This document shows positions 21,492 through 30,074 of a stretch of 32,256 nt of DNA, one piece after another. The DNA is from Bacteroidota bacterium. GTDB taxonomy: Bacteria; Bacteroidota; Bacteroidia; JAADEI01. The position numbers and the translations under genes were made by a program. Where the stretch lies: positions 1 to 32,256 of the forward strand of contig WFXT01000188.1 of the NCBI GenBank assembly GCA_015490475.1, read 5' to 3'. Numbering within the stretch: the stretch's first letter is position 1; every line of letters begins with the position of its first letter. Below the pieces are notes generated by a model. That model worked only from the letters and a program-made list of their open reading frames with translations, did not search any database and had not been told where the DNA came from.

Positions 21492-24116
21492 ATGAAAGAA
21501 AAAGAATTCTGGTCCGCATCAAAAATAAGAGAAACTTTCCTTGAGTTTTTCAAGAGCAAGGACCATTTAATTGTACCTTCAGACCCCATTGTAAGGCATG
21601 GCGATCCAACCCTTATGTTTACTAATGCAGGAATGAATCAATTTAAAGATGTCTTTCTGGGATATAAGGAGCCGCCTGCCCCTCGTGTTGCCAATACGCA
21701 GCGTTGTTTGAGGGTTTCAGGAAAACATAATGACCTTGAACAGGTCGGTTATGACGGCTATCATCACACAATGTTTGAAATGCTTGGAAACTGGTCATTT
21801 GGCGACTATTTCAAACGAGAAGCCATATACTGGGCATGGGAATTGCTAACAAAGGTCTATAAAATTCCAGAGGACAGACTATACGCAACTTACTTCGGTG
21901 GAGAAGGGGACATCAAGGATGATATGGAAACAAGGGAAATATGGAAAGAAATACTTCCCGAAGATAGGATTTTACCTTTTGGCATGAAAGACAATTTCTG
22001 GGAAATGGGTGACACAGGACCGTGTGGTCCCTGCACTGAAATACATATTGACTTGCGCCCTGAAGAAGAAAGAAAACAGGTGAAAGCTCAAGAGCTTATC
22101 AACAAAGACCATCCTTTTGTTATTGAACTCTGGAACTTGGTTTTCATACAATTCAATAGGAAGGAAGACGGCTCGCTGCAACCCCTCAAAACACACTATG
22201 TTGACACTGGAATGGGTCTGGAACGGCTGGCAATGGCTCTTCAAGGCGTGGATGAAACATACAAAACAGACCTGTTCACGCCACTTATACAGTTTGTTGA
22301 AGAATTTGCCGGTGTTTCCTATGGTGAAGACGAGAAAACAACAGTGGCAATAAGAGTTGTCGTTGACCACATCAGGGCTGTTGCTTTTGCCATTGCTGAC
22401 GGAGCATTACCTTCAAGCACTGGACCGGGATATGTAGTTAGAAGACTGCTCAGACGCGCAGTACGCTACTATTATCAATATCTTAACATCAAGGAACCGT
22501 TTTTGTATCGCTTGCTTCCCATTCTGGTCAAGCAGTTTGAAAATGTTTTTCCAGAGATAAAGAAGCAGGAACATTTCGTTGCAATGGTTATCAAAGAGGA
22601 AGAAGCCCAATTCTTGAGAACTCTTGCTCTTGGCTTAAAACGTTTTCAGGAAGTCGCTGAGTTAAGCAAGAAAACAGGTATTATTGAAGGCAAACATGTG
22701 TTTGAATTATACGACACTTATGGCTTTCCACCCGACTTGACTAACTTGCTTGCCAAAGAACACAACCTTAAAATTGATATTGAAGGCTTCCATAAACATA
22801 TGGAAGAGCAAAGGGAGCGGGCTCGCAAAGCACAACAACAAAAAATTAGCGAATGGAATATACTCCGAGAGGGAGAACCGAAATTTGTGGGTTATGACTC
22901 TCTGGAGACAACAACGCACATTTTAAGGTGGCGTGAAGTTCAAGATAAAAAGGGGAAAAAGTACCATATTGTTCTGGAAGAAAATCCATTTTACGCAGAA
23001 GGGGGAGGTCAAGTTGGTGATAAAGGGATTCTTAAGACCTCAAAAGGAGACATTAAAGTCATTGACACACAGAAGGAAATGAATTTAACATATGTAATCA
23101 CTGAAGAACTTCCACCTTTTGACGAACCTGTAATTGCTATTGTAGATAAGGAAAAACGAAAAAGAGCAGAACAACATCATAGTGCTACGCACCTGCTCCA
23201 TGCCGCCTTAAGAAAACTTCTTGGCACGCACGTTCAACAAAAGGGTTCCTACTTAGACGACCAATACCTCAGATTTGACTTTTCACATCCTAAGCCACTT
23301 TCTAAGGAAGAACTAACTGCCATTGAGAAACTGGTTAACCAGAAAATTCAAGAGAATATTCCACTAAAAGAATATAGAAACATACCTATTTCTGAGGCAC
23401 TGGCAATGGGGGCACTGGCATTTTTCGGTGAAAAATATGGAGACCGTGTGAGAGTAGTAGTCTTTGACCCTGAGTTCAGTATTGAGCTGTGTGGTGGAAC
23501 GCACGTAAAATCAACAGGGGAAATAGGGGTGTTTAAGATAATTTCAGAAAGCGGTGTTTCTGCTGGAATAAGACGTATAGAAGCCAAAGCAGGTATGTCC
23601 GCAGTGGAATTAATTCAACAACAAGATGAACTTATTGCCCAGTTAAGAAAAACTCTTAAAAGTTCTGACATACTCAAAGCAGTTGAAAATTTACAGAATC
23701 AGTTGAAAACGCTTAAGAAAGAAAAGGACAGACTGGCTGATGAAATTTTAAAAGTTTACATTGAAGACATAAAGAAGGAAATGCTTGACATTAATGGCAT
23801 TAGGATATTCAAAGGCGTAATACCCTTGCCACCAGATCAAGTTAAAAAAGCGGTTTTTCAATTAAGAAAAACGCCAGATTCTATTATTATTCTCGGCTCA
23901 ACAGGAGGTTCCAAAGGTGCTTTGTTTATTGCCGTGGATTCAAAGCTAACACCACAGATCAGTGCAGTGGAATTAATCAAAGAGTTTGGTAGCAAAATCG
24001 GTGTATCAGGAGGCGGAAAGCCGCATTTTGCTCAGGCAGGTGGTGCAGAACCAAGCAAAATAAAGGAAGCAATAGAACAAATAGCCCAACATATTGTCAA
24101 TACCATAAAAGCATAA
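21492..24116 (+). CDS. alaS: Alanyl-tRNA synthetase
   Basis: AlaRS charges tRNA-Ala and clears mischarged Ser and Gly. The 874-residue protein is full length. The aminoacylation core is at the N-terminus (LFTNAGMNQFKDVFLG, RVANTQRCLRVSGKHNDLEQVG, HHTMFEMLGNWSFGDYFK, WEMGDTGPCGPCTEIH, GMGLERLAM). The editing domain has HHSATHLLHAAL (about 560) and CGGTHVKSTGEIG (about 666), which supply the zinc ligands. A coiled-coil stretch (LQNQLKTLKKEKDRLADEI) leads to the DHHA1 domain with GVSGGGKPHFAQAGG at the C-terminus. It follows glmM by 27 bases with no promoter in between. Confidence 0.97.
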   Translation: MKEKEFWSASKIRETFLEFFKSKDHLIVPSDPIVRHGDPTLMFTNAGMNQFKDVFLGYKEPPAPRVANTQRCLRVSGKHNDLEQVGYDGYHHTMFEMLGNWSFGDYFKREAIYWAWELLTKVYKIPEDRLYATYFGGEGDIKDDMETREIWKEILPEDRILPFGMKDNFWEMGDTGPCGPCTEIHIDLRPEEERKQVKAQELINKDHPFVIELWNLVFIQFNRKEDGSLQPLKTHYVDTGMGLERLAMALQGVDETYKTDLFTPLIQFVEEFAGVSYGEDEKTTVAIRVVVDHIRAVAFAIADGALPSSTGPGYVVRRLLRRAVRYYYQYLNIKEPFLYRLLPILVKQFENVFPEIKKQEHFVAMVIKEEEAQFLRTLALGLKRFQEVAELSKKTGIIEGKHVFELYDTYGFPPDLTNLLAKEHNLKIDIEGFHKHMEEQRERARKAQQQKISEWNILREGEPKFVGYDSLETTTHILRWREVQDKKGKKYHIVLEENPFYAEGGGQVGDKGILKTSKGDIKVIDTQKEMNLTYVITEELPPFDEPVIAIVDKEKRKRAEQHHSATHLLHAALRKLLGTHVQQKGSYLDDQYLRFDFSHPKPLSKEELTAIEKLVNQKIQENIPLKEYRNIPISEALAMGALAFFGEKYGDRVRVVVFDPEFSIELCGGTHVKSTGEIGVFKIISESGVSAGIRRIEAKAGMSAVELIQQQDELIAQLRKTLKSSDILKAVENLQNQLKTLKKEKDRLADEILKVYIEDIKKEMLDINGIRIFKGVIPLPPDQVKKAVFQLRKTPDSIIILGSTGGSKGALFIAVDSKLTPQISAVELIKEFGSKIGVSGGGKPHFAQAGGAEPSKIKEAIEQIAQHIVNTIKA

Positions 24117-24123
24117 CACAGGC

Positions 24124-24729
24124 ATGGACTCTCTATTCTGGAAAGACCTTATAACAGTTACCATGACCCTCTTTGCGATAATTGATATTGTTGGCAACCT
24201 GCCCATTTTCATTGATTTGAACCGCACATGGGGTTCCATACCACACGTAAGAACAACAATTTACTCTGCCCTCTTCATGGTTGCCTTCTGGCTGGCGGGT
24301 GATTCAATACTCTCTCTTGTTGGAATTGATGTTCATTCCTTCGCAATAGCAGGCTCAATAGTAATTTTCATTATTGCCATAGAAATGATTTTGGGTGTGC
24401 ACATATTTAAAGATGACGGCTCAACAGGGAAAGATTCAGAGATGTCAAGGGCTATGGTGCCTCTAACCTTCCCCTTAATTGCAGGACCCGGAACCCTCAC
24501 AACAATACTGTCTCTGAAAGCACACTACAGCAATACAATAATCCTAATCGGCATTTTAATAAACATGCTAATAATATGGCTTGTTCTTAGTCTAATTCCC
24601 TATCTCCAAAAATTTATTAAACCTGGTGTTTTGGCAGTGCTCAGAAGACTATTTGGGATTGTTCTTATGGCTATTGCTGTGAAAATGTTCCTCGGTAATT
24701 TGTTTCAGTTGCTTCAAGCCTTTTCGTGA
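24124..24729 (+). CDS. MarC-family (UPF0056) membrane protein
   Basis: A 201-residue integral membrane protein with six predicted hydrophobic helices and the family's motifs: ITVTMTLFAIIDIVGNLPIF in helix 1, FAIAGSIVIFIIAIEMILG in helix 3, and MVPLTFPLIAGPGTLTTIL before helix 4. MarC proteins have no firmly established function; the name comes from the E. coli mar locus, and antibiotic resistance is not supported for them. The gene starts 7 bases after alaS, so it is probably the last gene of that operon. It ends 33 bases before the convergent ThiF gene. A weak AAAAG-CTAT-CTTTT hairpin (24737-24750) lies in that gap. Confidence 0.88.
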   Translation: MDSLFWKDLITVTMTLFAIIDIVGNLPIFIDLNRTWGSIPHVRTTIYSALFMVAFWLAGDSILSLVGIDVHSFAIAGSIVIFIIAIEMILGVHIFKDDGSTGKDSEMSRAMVPLTFPLIAGPGTLTTILSLKAHYSNTIILIGILINMLIIWLVLSLIPYLQKFIKPGVLAVLRRLFGIVLMAIAVKMFLGNLFQLLQAFS

Positions 24730-24762
24730 TTGTATTAAAAGCTATCTTTTTCCTAAACTACC

Positions 24763-25848
24763 CTACTTTAACAGTTCTTCTTCTGCCATTCTGGCAAAAT
24801 CACTTATGTTGGCTCTCAGACTATATACATTATCATAGCCCATCTGCCGTAAAATCTCGGTCAAATAGCCACTGGTGTTTCCTGTGTTACAAAAGAGAAC
24901 TACTGTTTTGTCCTTGGGAATTTCATTTATTCTTCTCTCAAATTCTGCAGCAGGGATTACTTTGTGTGGGACTGCCTCTGCTCTTAACATTGCCTGTCCT
25001 CTAACATCAATCCATACGACATCGTCTCTTTTGAGCCATTGTCTTGCCTCGTTCAGGTCTATTTCGTAAGGCTTCTTAAAAAACCTAAACATTTCACACG
25101 GAATTTTGTAGTCTAACTTTTTTAATTCATTAAGCGTTTTAGGGCGTCTGGACTCACTTGACCGAACGGTAATCACCTCCCATGCATTGGTTTTTAAATC
25201 AACAATAAGCAGTTTACCGTCCAGTCCGTCCAGACCTGTGATATATTTAATCGCTTCTGTGGCTTGAAGGGTTCCTATCAACACCGGAAGAGTACTAAGA
25301 ACTCCTACTTCTGAGCAGGACACATAAGAGAAATCTGGCTCCGGGAAAATATCTCTATAAGTTACTTTCTCTTTGCCATTAAACAAAGCAACTTGTCCAA
25401 TGAATTGTTCTGCGGCACCAAAAACAACGGGAATCCCAACTATTGAACCATAATCAGAAAGCAAATAATGTGTTCCTGCATTATCAGAGCAATCAATTAT
25501 TATATCTGGTTTACCAATCAAGGTATCTATATTGTCAGGCGTAACAAATTCAGCAATATATTGGGCTTGAACATCACTGTTTATTTGCCTTATTTTCTGA
25601 TATGCACACAAAGCCTTTGCCTTCCCAACATCGTGTTCCCCATACAATGGCTGTCTATTGAGATTTGACTCCTCAACAATATCTCCATCAATGACTGTTA
25701 TTCTACCAAAACCGGAAGAAGCAAGCAGAGGCAAAGCACCTGATGCCAGCCCACCGGCTCCAACAACCACAACAGAACTTCTCTTTATCTTACGCTGTCC
25801 GCCTTCCCCTATTTCACTGAGATTAACATGCGAAAGGTATCGATTCAT
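24763..25848 (-). CDS. ThiF/MoeB-type adenylyltransferase fused to a rhodanese domain
   Basis: A 361-residue E1-like enzyme with C-terminal rhodanese, the layout of MoeBR/MOCS3/Uba4 proteins that activate the C-terminus of a ubiquitin-like sulfur carrier and pass sulfur to it. The adenylation domain has VVVGAGGLASGALPLL (27-42), DGDIVEESNLNRQ and the cysteine context SCSEVGVLSTLPVLIG (Cys178). The rhodanese domain (about 265-361) has active-site Cys320 in FCNTGNTSG. The two CxxC pairs that bind zinc in many MoeB/ThiF proteins are absent. No ThiS/MoaD-like gene is visible, so the acceptor could serve thiamine, molybdopterin or tRNA thiolation. It is the last gene of the sucC-YciO-TonB receptor group, 32 bases after the receptor. 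Confidence 0.88.
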   Translation of the reverse strand: MNRYLSHVNLSEIGEGGQRKIKRSSVVVVGAGGLASGALPLLASSGFGRITVIDGDIVEESNLNRQPLYGEHDVGKAKALCAYQKIRQINSDVQAQYIAEFVTPDNIDTLIGKPDIIIDCSDNAGTHYLLSDYGSIVGIPVVFGAAEQFIGQVALFNGKEKVTYRDIFPEPDFSYVSCSEVGVLSTLPVLIGTLQATEAIKYITGLDGLDGKLLIVDLKTNAWEVITVRSSESRRPKTLNELKKLDYKIPCEMFRFFKKPYEIDLNEARQWLKRDDVVWIDVRGQAMLRAEAVPHKVIPAAEFERRINEIPKDKTVVLFCNTGNTSGYLTEILRQMGYDNVYSLRANISDFARMAEEELLK

Positions 25849-25863
25849 AGCAGAGATTCACTT

Positions 25864-25896
25864 TAATAATAACGCAATTATTACTTAAGCTTAAGT
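25864..25896. repeat. Paired palindromes at the receptor/ThiF junction
   Basis: TAATAAT-N6-ATTATTA (25864-25883) adjoins a perfect 14-base palindrome ACTTAAGCTTAAGT (25883-25896), which encodes the receptor's last residues. Both are AT-rich. They could form small hairpins in the message between the two cistrons. Confidence 0.35.
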
Positions 25897-28154
25897 TTCA
25901 AGCCCACAATAGGAATCAAAGGTAATTGATACACAACATCTCCAGTTACCCTATTGACATAGAAGACGTTCCTGCGATTGTAGGCGTTGAACAAACTGAA
26001 ATATGAAACAAGTGTTGCTCTATGCGATAAGAAAAATCTGTATTCCACGTGCAGGTCAAGGCGATGATATGGCGGCAAGCGATACTTATTATAATTCTTG
26101 TTATCCAGAATAAGTCCCACATTATAGATGCCTGAAACATAATCATCTGTTATGCCACCTGGAAAGTCATATTGTGGATAGAATCCGGCAGTTGGCGTGT
26201 AAGGAAGTCCAGAACCGAACATCCATCTTGCTGAGAACATCCATTGTTTTGCCTTGCCTGCTTCATACGAAACAAGTACATTGGCATAATGCCTTCTGTC
26301 AAACCATGGGAAATATTCCCTTATTCCGTCATCCCTGATAACATAAGTAAACACATAACTCGCCTGTGTCCATAGTCTATCTGTTTTATAGGAAACCATC
26401 AGGTCAAACCCGGCGGCATAACCATCTTCTACAATGTAATCTGGTTCTGTAGGAAACATTTTGTACCTGTTCACAGAAAACAGTCTGAAGAACTTCTTGT
26501 AGAAAAATTCAATATTAACCTGCACATTGTTAACAGGCTCCCATTCGGCTCCAGCAATAGCATGGAATGCGCTCTGAACGTTTGTCCTAATTGGTTTTCC
26601 ATTGAACGTTAAAGTTCCTTCAGGTAAGTTCAGAAAACCAACAAACAATTGAGTTATTTCAGCATCGGACACTGTTGTAAAAAGACTTTGAGTATAAATG
26701 CCCGTAGCTCCCTTAAATCGCAACTTCTCAGAATGATTATATTTCATAGAAAAGCGTGGTTCTGGAAGAAGGTATCCCCCGGTAGCATAGTAATGAAATC
26801 TAAGCCCTGGCTCAAGTATCAGTTTTTGTTTCCAGTTCCTACGTGCCTTAACATAAACGACTAATTCAGACACATTACGCTTATAAGTAATCCGCTGGTT
26901 GAAGAGATTATAGAACTCCAGTTCCGAAGAGTATCCCTGCATGGCAACGCCATATTGCAATAGTCGTCGCTCTGCACCATGGTATTGAACATATATCTCA
27001 GCAATAAAACTGGACAACGAACTATGGGAAGGTTTGGCACCGGGGACAAGCATTGATGCTTGATAGCCACTATATCCGAGCACACCCCCAAGCAAGAAAC
27101 GTGTTCCGGGCGGTGATACTATAAAATTAACTCCTCCTCCTGAATTTTTCCATGCATACTGTGCATCTGGAAAGCCAACGGAATCACTGAAGTTGAACCA
27201 GAATCCAGAAACACGGCTACCACGCTTGCTCCTCAGAGTTACCTTACCAAAGAAGTCTGCAAACCTATAAGGCAAATTACCACTATCAATGAATGAGTAC
27301 ACTTTGGGTGCAATAAAGTCCAACCTGCTTAGCTGTCCCCCTAATACAATTCCAGAACCATGTTTATTGAAAGGTAATGAAAGCCATGCATCAGATACAA
27401 AAGGGTTTATTGCTATGCCTCCTGTCATTCTTTTTCTCGGCTCAAGGCTTTTAATATCAAGTACGGCGGACAACCTGCCACCATATTCCGCATTAAAGCC
27501 CCCTGTGTAAAGCGTTACAGACCTTATAATATCACTCTGAAAAACCGAAAACAGCCCTAATGAATGCTGATACTGGAAAATAGGCACTCCATCAAGAAGG
27601 GTAAGTGTTTGTACTGGCGTTCCACCACGGATGAAGATTTGTCCCCCCACATCACCAGTGGATACGACACCGGGAAGGGTCTGCAAATATTGAATAACAT
27701 CCTGCTTTCCTATTGAAGGCAAGCTCTTTATTTGAGTGGGTGTAATACGAAACATTGACGTTCTGGCTTCCTGCAATGCCTGTTGCTTGGTGGTTGTAAT
27801 AGTCACGGTCTTCAGCCTAACAGAAGCAGGCTTTAACGTGAACCTTTTGGTTACTACCTGCCCTGCCTTAAGGGTTATTTTCTCCTTCAAAGTATCATAT
27901 CCGATAAGGAATGCAAGTAATGTATATGTCCCCGGCTTTAGAGTAAAGGCGAAGAACCCTTCGTCATTGGTTAGAGTAACGCTCCCTGTCTCTTTTATCA
28001 TAACATAGGCAAATGGCAAGGGCTCTGCTGTCTCATGGTCAAATATGAATCCCTTTAAGTATGCATCCTGCGACTTAATGTTAAAACTTGCCAAAATTAA
28101 AGAACAGAACAACACTACCCTGAATCCCATAAATCCTATTATACTTCTGCTCAT
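25881..28154 (-). CDS. TonB-dependent outer-membrane receptor
   Basis: A 757-residue outer-membrane transporter. A signal peptide (about 1-28, VLFCSLILASFNIKSQ) is followed by a carboxypeptidase-regulatory-like domain (about 33-110, with LKGFIFDHETAEPLPFAYVMI and TNDEGFFAFTLKPGTYTL). Next is the TonB plug (about 130-230: KQDVIQYLQTLPGVVSTGDVGGQIFIRGGTPVQTLTLLDGVPI, then GGFNAEYGGRLSAVLDI). The rest is a beta barrel rich in aromatic and alternating residues, ending LIPIVGLKLKLK. It is shorter than SusC proteins and no SusD partner is present, so it is more likely a metal-complex, cofactor or peptide receptor than a glycan one; the ligand is not deducible. It lies 14 bases after the YciO-type gene. 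Confidence 0.92.
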   Translation of the reverse strand: MSRSIIGFMGFRVVLFCSLILASFNIKSQDAYLKGFIFDHETAEPLPFAYVMIKETGSVTLTNDEGFFAFTLKPGTYTLLAFLIGYDTLKEKITLKAGQVVTKRFTLKPASVRLKTVTITTTKQQALQEARTSMFRITPTQIKSLPSIGKQDVIQYLQTLPGVVSTGDVGGQIFIRGGTPVQTLTLLDGVPIFQYQHSLGLFSVFQSDIIRSVTLYTGGFNAEYGGRLSAVLDIKSLEPRKRMTGGIAINPFVSDAWLSLPFNKHGSGIVLGGQLSRLDFIAPKVYSFIDSGNLPYRFADFFGKVTLRSKRGSRVSGFWFNFSDSVGFPDAQYAWKNSGGGVNFIVSPPGTRFLLGGVLGYSGYQASMLVPGAKPSHSSLSSFIAEIYVQYHGAERRLLQYGVAMQGYSSELEFYNLFNQRITYKRNVSELVVYVKARRNWKQKLILEPGLRFHYYATGGYLLPEPRFSMKYNHSEKLRFKGATGIYTQSLFTTVSDAEITQLFVGFLNLPEGTLTFNGKPIRTNVQSAFHAIAGAEWEPVNNVQVNIEFFYKKFFRLFSVNRYKMFPTEPDYIVEDGYAAGFDLMVSYKTDRLWTQASYVFTYVIRDDGIREYFPWFDRRHYANVLVSYEAGKAKQWMFSARWMFGSGLPYTPTAGFYPQYDFPGGITDDYVSGIYNVGLILDNKNYNKYRLPPYHRLDLHVEYRFFLSHRATLVSYFSLFNAYNRRNVFYVNRVTGDVVYQLPLIPIVGLKLKLK

Positions 28155-28168
28155 ATGTACACTTTAGT

Positions 28169-28792
28169 CTATATCAACAGTTCACCAGCCCCCTGCCTTA
28201 TCACGGTTGGCTCATCACCGGTCAGGTCCACTACGGTAGTTGGCGTTGTACCCCGTGGTCCAGCATCCACGACTATATCTACTATTTTACCATACCTCTC
28301 AAAGATTTCCACAGGATCTGTCATGTATCCTTTTATTTCGTCCTGTTCATCATATAGAGAAGTTGTAATGAGCGGTTCTCCCAGAGCTTCTACAATAGCT
28401 ATAGGAACAGGGTCATCTGGAATTCTTATCCCTATTGTATGTCGTCTATTAAGGAAAGTTCTTGGTATTTTAGCAGAAGCAGGCAGAATAAACGTGAAAG
28501 GTCCGGGAAGATGTTTTTTCAGTAATCTGAAAGTGGACTTATCAATAGGTGAAACATATTCTGAAGCCTGAGAGAAATTAGCACAAATGATGGAAAAGGT
28601 GGCTTTAGCAGGTTCTATTCGTTTCAATTCACACAATCGCTCAATGGCGTCCTTCCTTGAAAATGCCACCCCCATTGCATAGACACTATCAGTAGGAAAA
28701 ATTGCCACTCCTCCGTCCTTTAAAATTTCTGCCACTTGTTGAATCTTCCGTTTCTGTGGCGATTGAGGATAAACAACTATTCTTTGACCCAT
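28169..28792 (-). CDS. YrdC-domain protein, YciO/TsaC type (threonylcarbamoyl-AMP synthase-like)
   Basis: A 207-residue YrdC/Sua5-fold protein. Motifs seen: GGVAIFPTDSVYAMG near the N-terminus (nucleotide/threonine site), FSIICANFSQASEYV, KKHLPGPFTFILPAS, IGIRIPDDP and TPTTVVDLTGDEPTVIRQGAG near the end. Family members make threonylcarbamoyl-AMP for the t6A37 modification of tRNAs. The text (S-x-IC-x-(D/N)-x-S, LPGPFTFILPA) is closer to the YciO branch, whose role in t6A is weaker or uncertain. If no other YrdC-domain gene exists in the genome, this one would have to supply t6A. It lies 20 bases after sucC. Confidence 0.87.
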   Translation of the reverse strand: MGQRIVVYPQSPQKRKIQQVAEILKDGGVAIFPTDSVYAMGVAFSRKDAIERLCELKRIEPAKATFSIICANFSQASEYVSPIDKSTFRLLKKHLPGPFTFILPASAKIPRTFLNRRHTIGIRIPDDPVPIAIVEALGEPLITTSLYDEQDEIKGYMTDPVEIFERYGKIVDIVVDAGPRGTTPTTVVDLTGDEPTVIRQGAGELLI

Positions 28793-28812
28793 CTGATTAT
28801 TTTTTTCTGGTG

Positions 28813-30012
28813 TTATCCTTCTTGCTTAGCAAGTTCTACAGCTAATCTGGCTGCCTCGTCAAAACTGGATGTATAATGAACGTTGAGCCCCGATTGCTCA
28901 ATTATCTCCCTTGCCAAGTCTGCATTAGTTCCTTGCAAGCGAACCACTATTGGCACAGGAACTCCCCCCATTTCTTCAACTGCCTGCACAATTCCCTTAG
29001 CAACACGGTCTCCTCTTACTATTCCACCGAATATATTCACCAGAATGGACTTAACATTAGGATCTCTCAGGATAAGTTCAAATCCCACCTTTACTGTTTC
29101 TGGCGTTGCCTTACCCCCGACATCAAGGAAATTAGCAGGCTCCCCACCATGATACTTAATAAGGTCCATAGTAGCCATAGCCAGCCCAGCACCATTAACC
29201 ATGCATCCAACAAATCCGTCCAGTTTGACGAAACTTAGCCCGTGTTGAGACGCAATAACTTCGGCAGGGTCTTCTTCTTCAACATCCCTCATCTCGGCAA
29301 TATCAGGATGCCTGAACAACGCATTGTCATCTATCTGCACCTTGGCATCAACAGCAATTAGACGACCATCACTTGCTTTCAACAGTGGATTTATCTCTAT
29401 AAGGGACGCATCCAAAGTAGTAAATGCTTTGTACAAACCTTGCAGGAAATTAACCATATCTTTAAAAGCCTGCCCGGTCAATCCCAGATTAAATGCTATT
29501 CTGCGTGCCTGATAGGGTTGCAAACCAAGGGTTGGATGTGTATGCTCAGTGAAAATCTTTTCTGGACTTTTTTCTGCAACTTCTTCAATATCGACACCAC
29601 CCTCTGGAGAGTAAATAATAGCAACTGTTTCCTTTTCTCTATCAACCAGCATGCTCAAATAATATTCGTGCCTTTCTTCCGGACCGGGATAATAGACATC
29701 TTGCGCTACAAGTATTTTGCGAACCTTCTTACCTTCTGGTCCAGTCTGTGGTGTTACAAGGATTTTACCTATTAATTCCTTTGCTATTTCATACACTTCA
29801 TCAAGCGTCTTAGCAACTTTAACACCTCCTGCTTTTCCGCGTCCCCCTGCATGTATTTGTGCCTTCAGAACCCACACTTGCGTTCCTGTCTGTTCTTGAA
29901 CTTTCTTAGCTGCTTCTACTGCCTCCTCTGGCGTCGTGGCAACAATTCCATCCTGAACTCTGACACCAAACTTCTTGAGCAACTCCTTAGCTTGATACTC
30001 ATGAAGATTCAT
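28813..30012 (-). CDS. sucC: Succinyl-CoA synthetase (ADP-forming), beta subunit
   Basis: SucC, with SucD, interconverts succinyl-CoA and succinate with ATP or GTP synthesis in the TCA cycle. The 399-residue product begins MNLHEYQAKELLKKFGV and has an ATP-grasp fold with VLKAQIHAGGRGKAGGVK, LIEINPLL (metal site) and DAKVQIDDNA. The C-terminal CoA-ligase domain has FLDVGGKATPETV, ILVNIFGGIVRGD and IVVRLQGTNADLAREI. Length is normal. sucD is not adjacent in the window: the next gene in the same direction is the YciO-type gene. A -7 box precedes it at 30030-30037. Confidence 0.96.
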   Translation of the reverse strand: MNLHEYQAKELLKKFGVRVQDGIVATTPEEAVEAAKKVQEQTGTQVWVLKAQIHAGGRGKAGGVKVAKTLDEVYEIAKELIGKILVTPQTGPEGKKVRKILVAQDVYYPGPEERHEYYLSMLVDREKETVAIIYSPEGGVDIEEVAEKSPEKIFTEHTHPTLGLQPYQARRIAFNLGLTGQAFKDMVNFLQGLYKAFTTLDASLIEINPLLKASDGRLIAVDAKVQIDDNALFRHPDIAEMRDVEEEDPAEVIASQHGLSFVKLDGFVGCMVNGAGLAMATMDLIKYHGGEPANFLDVGGKATPETVKVGFELILRDPNVKSILVNIFGGIVRGDRVAKGIVQAVEEMGGVPVPIVVRLQGTNADLAREIIEQSGLNVHYTSSFDEAARLAVELAKQEG

Positions 30013-30029
30013 ATCCTGCTTATTTGGGT

Positions 30030-30037
30030 CAAACTTA
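30030..30037 (-). promoter_or_regulatory. -7 box of the sucC operon
   Basis: Read on the minus strand this is TAAGTTTG (TAnnTTTG), 17 bases before the sucC ATG. It implies a leader of only about 10 bases. No -33 TTTG stands at the right distance. Confidence 0.4.
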
Positions 30038-30049
30038 CATCAAAAGTGT

Positions 30050-30070
30050 GAAATAAAGATAGCCTTATTC
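30050..30070 (-). terminator. Hairpin after the GIY-YIG gene
   Basis: On the minus strand GAATAAGG-CTAT-CTTTATTTC can form a stem of about eight pairs including two G-U pairs. It lies just after the stop of the GIY-YIG gene and before the sucC promoter box. A moderately T-rich stretch follows. It is a weak terminator candidate. Confidence 0.3.
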
Positions 30071-30074
30071 AATG

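Noticed and set aside
21972..22370. 132-codon open frame on the minus strand inside alaS
   Set aside because: It is antisense to the aminoacylation core of alaS and has no supporting features.
24737..24750. AAAAG-CTAT-CTTTT hairpin between the MarC and ThiF genes as a terminator
   Set aside because: Only five A-T-rich pairs; too weak to call as a feature, though its place between convergent genes is suitable.
24726..25004. Plus-strand open frame of 92 codons after the MarC gene
   Set aside because: It is antisense to the rhodanese domain of the ThiF fusion and has no family resemblance.
28876..29238. 120-codon open frame on the plus strand inside sucC
   Set aside because: It is antisense to conserved sucC codons and resembles no family; it is explained by codon bias of the true gene.
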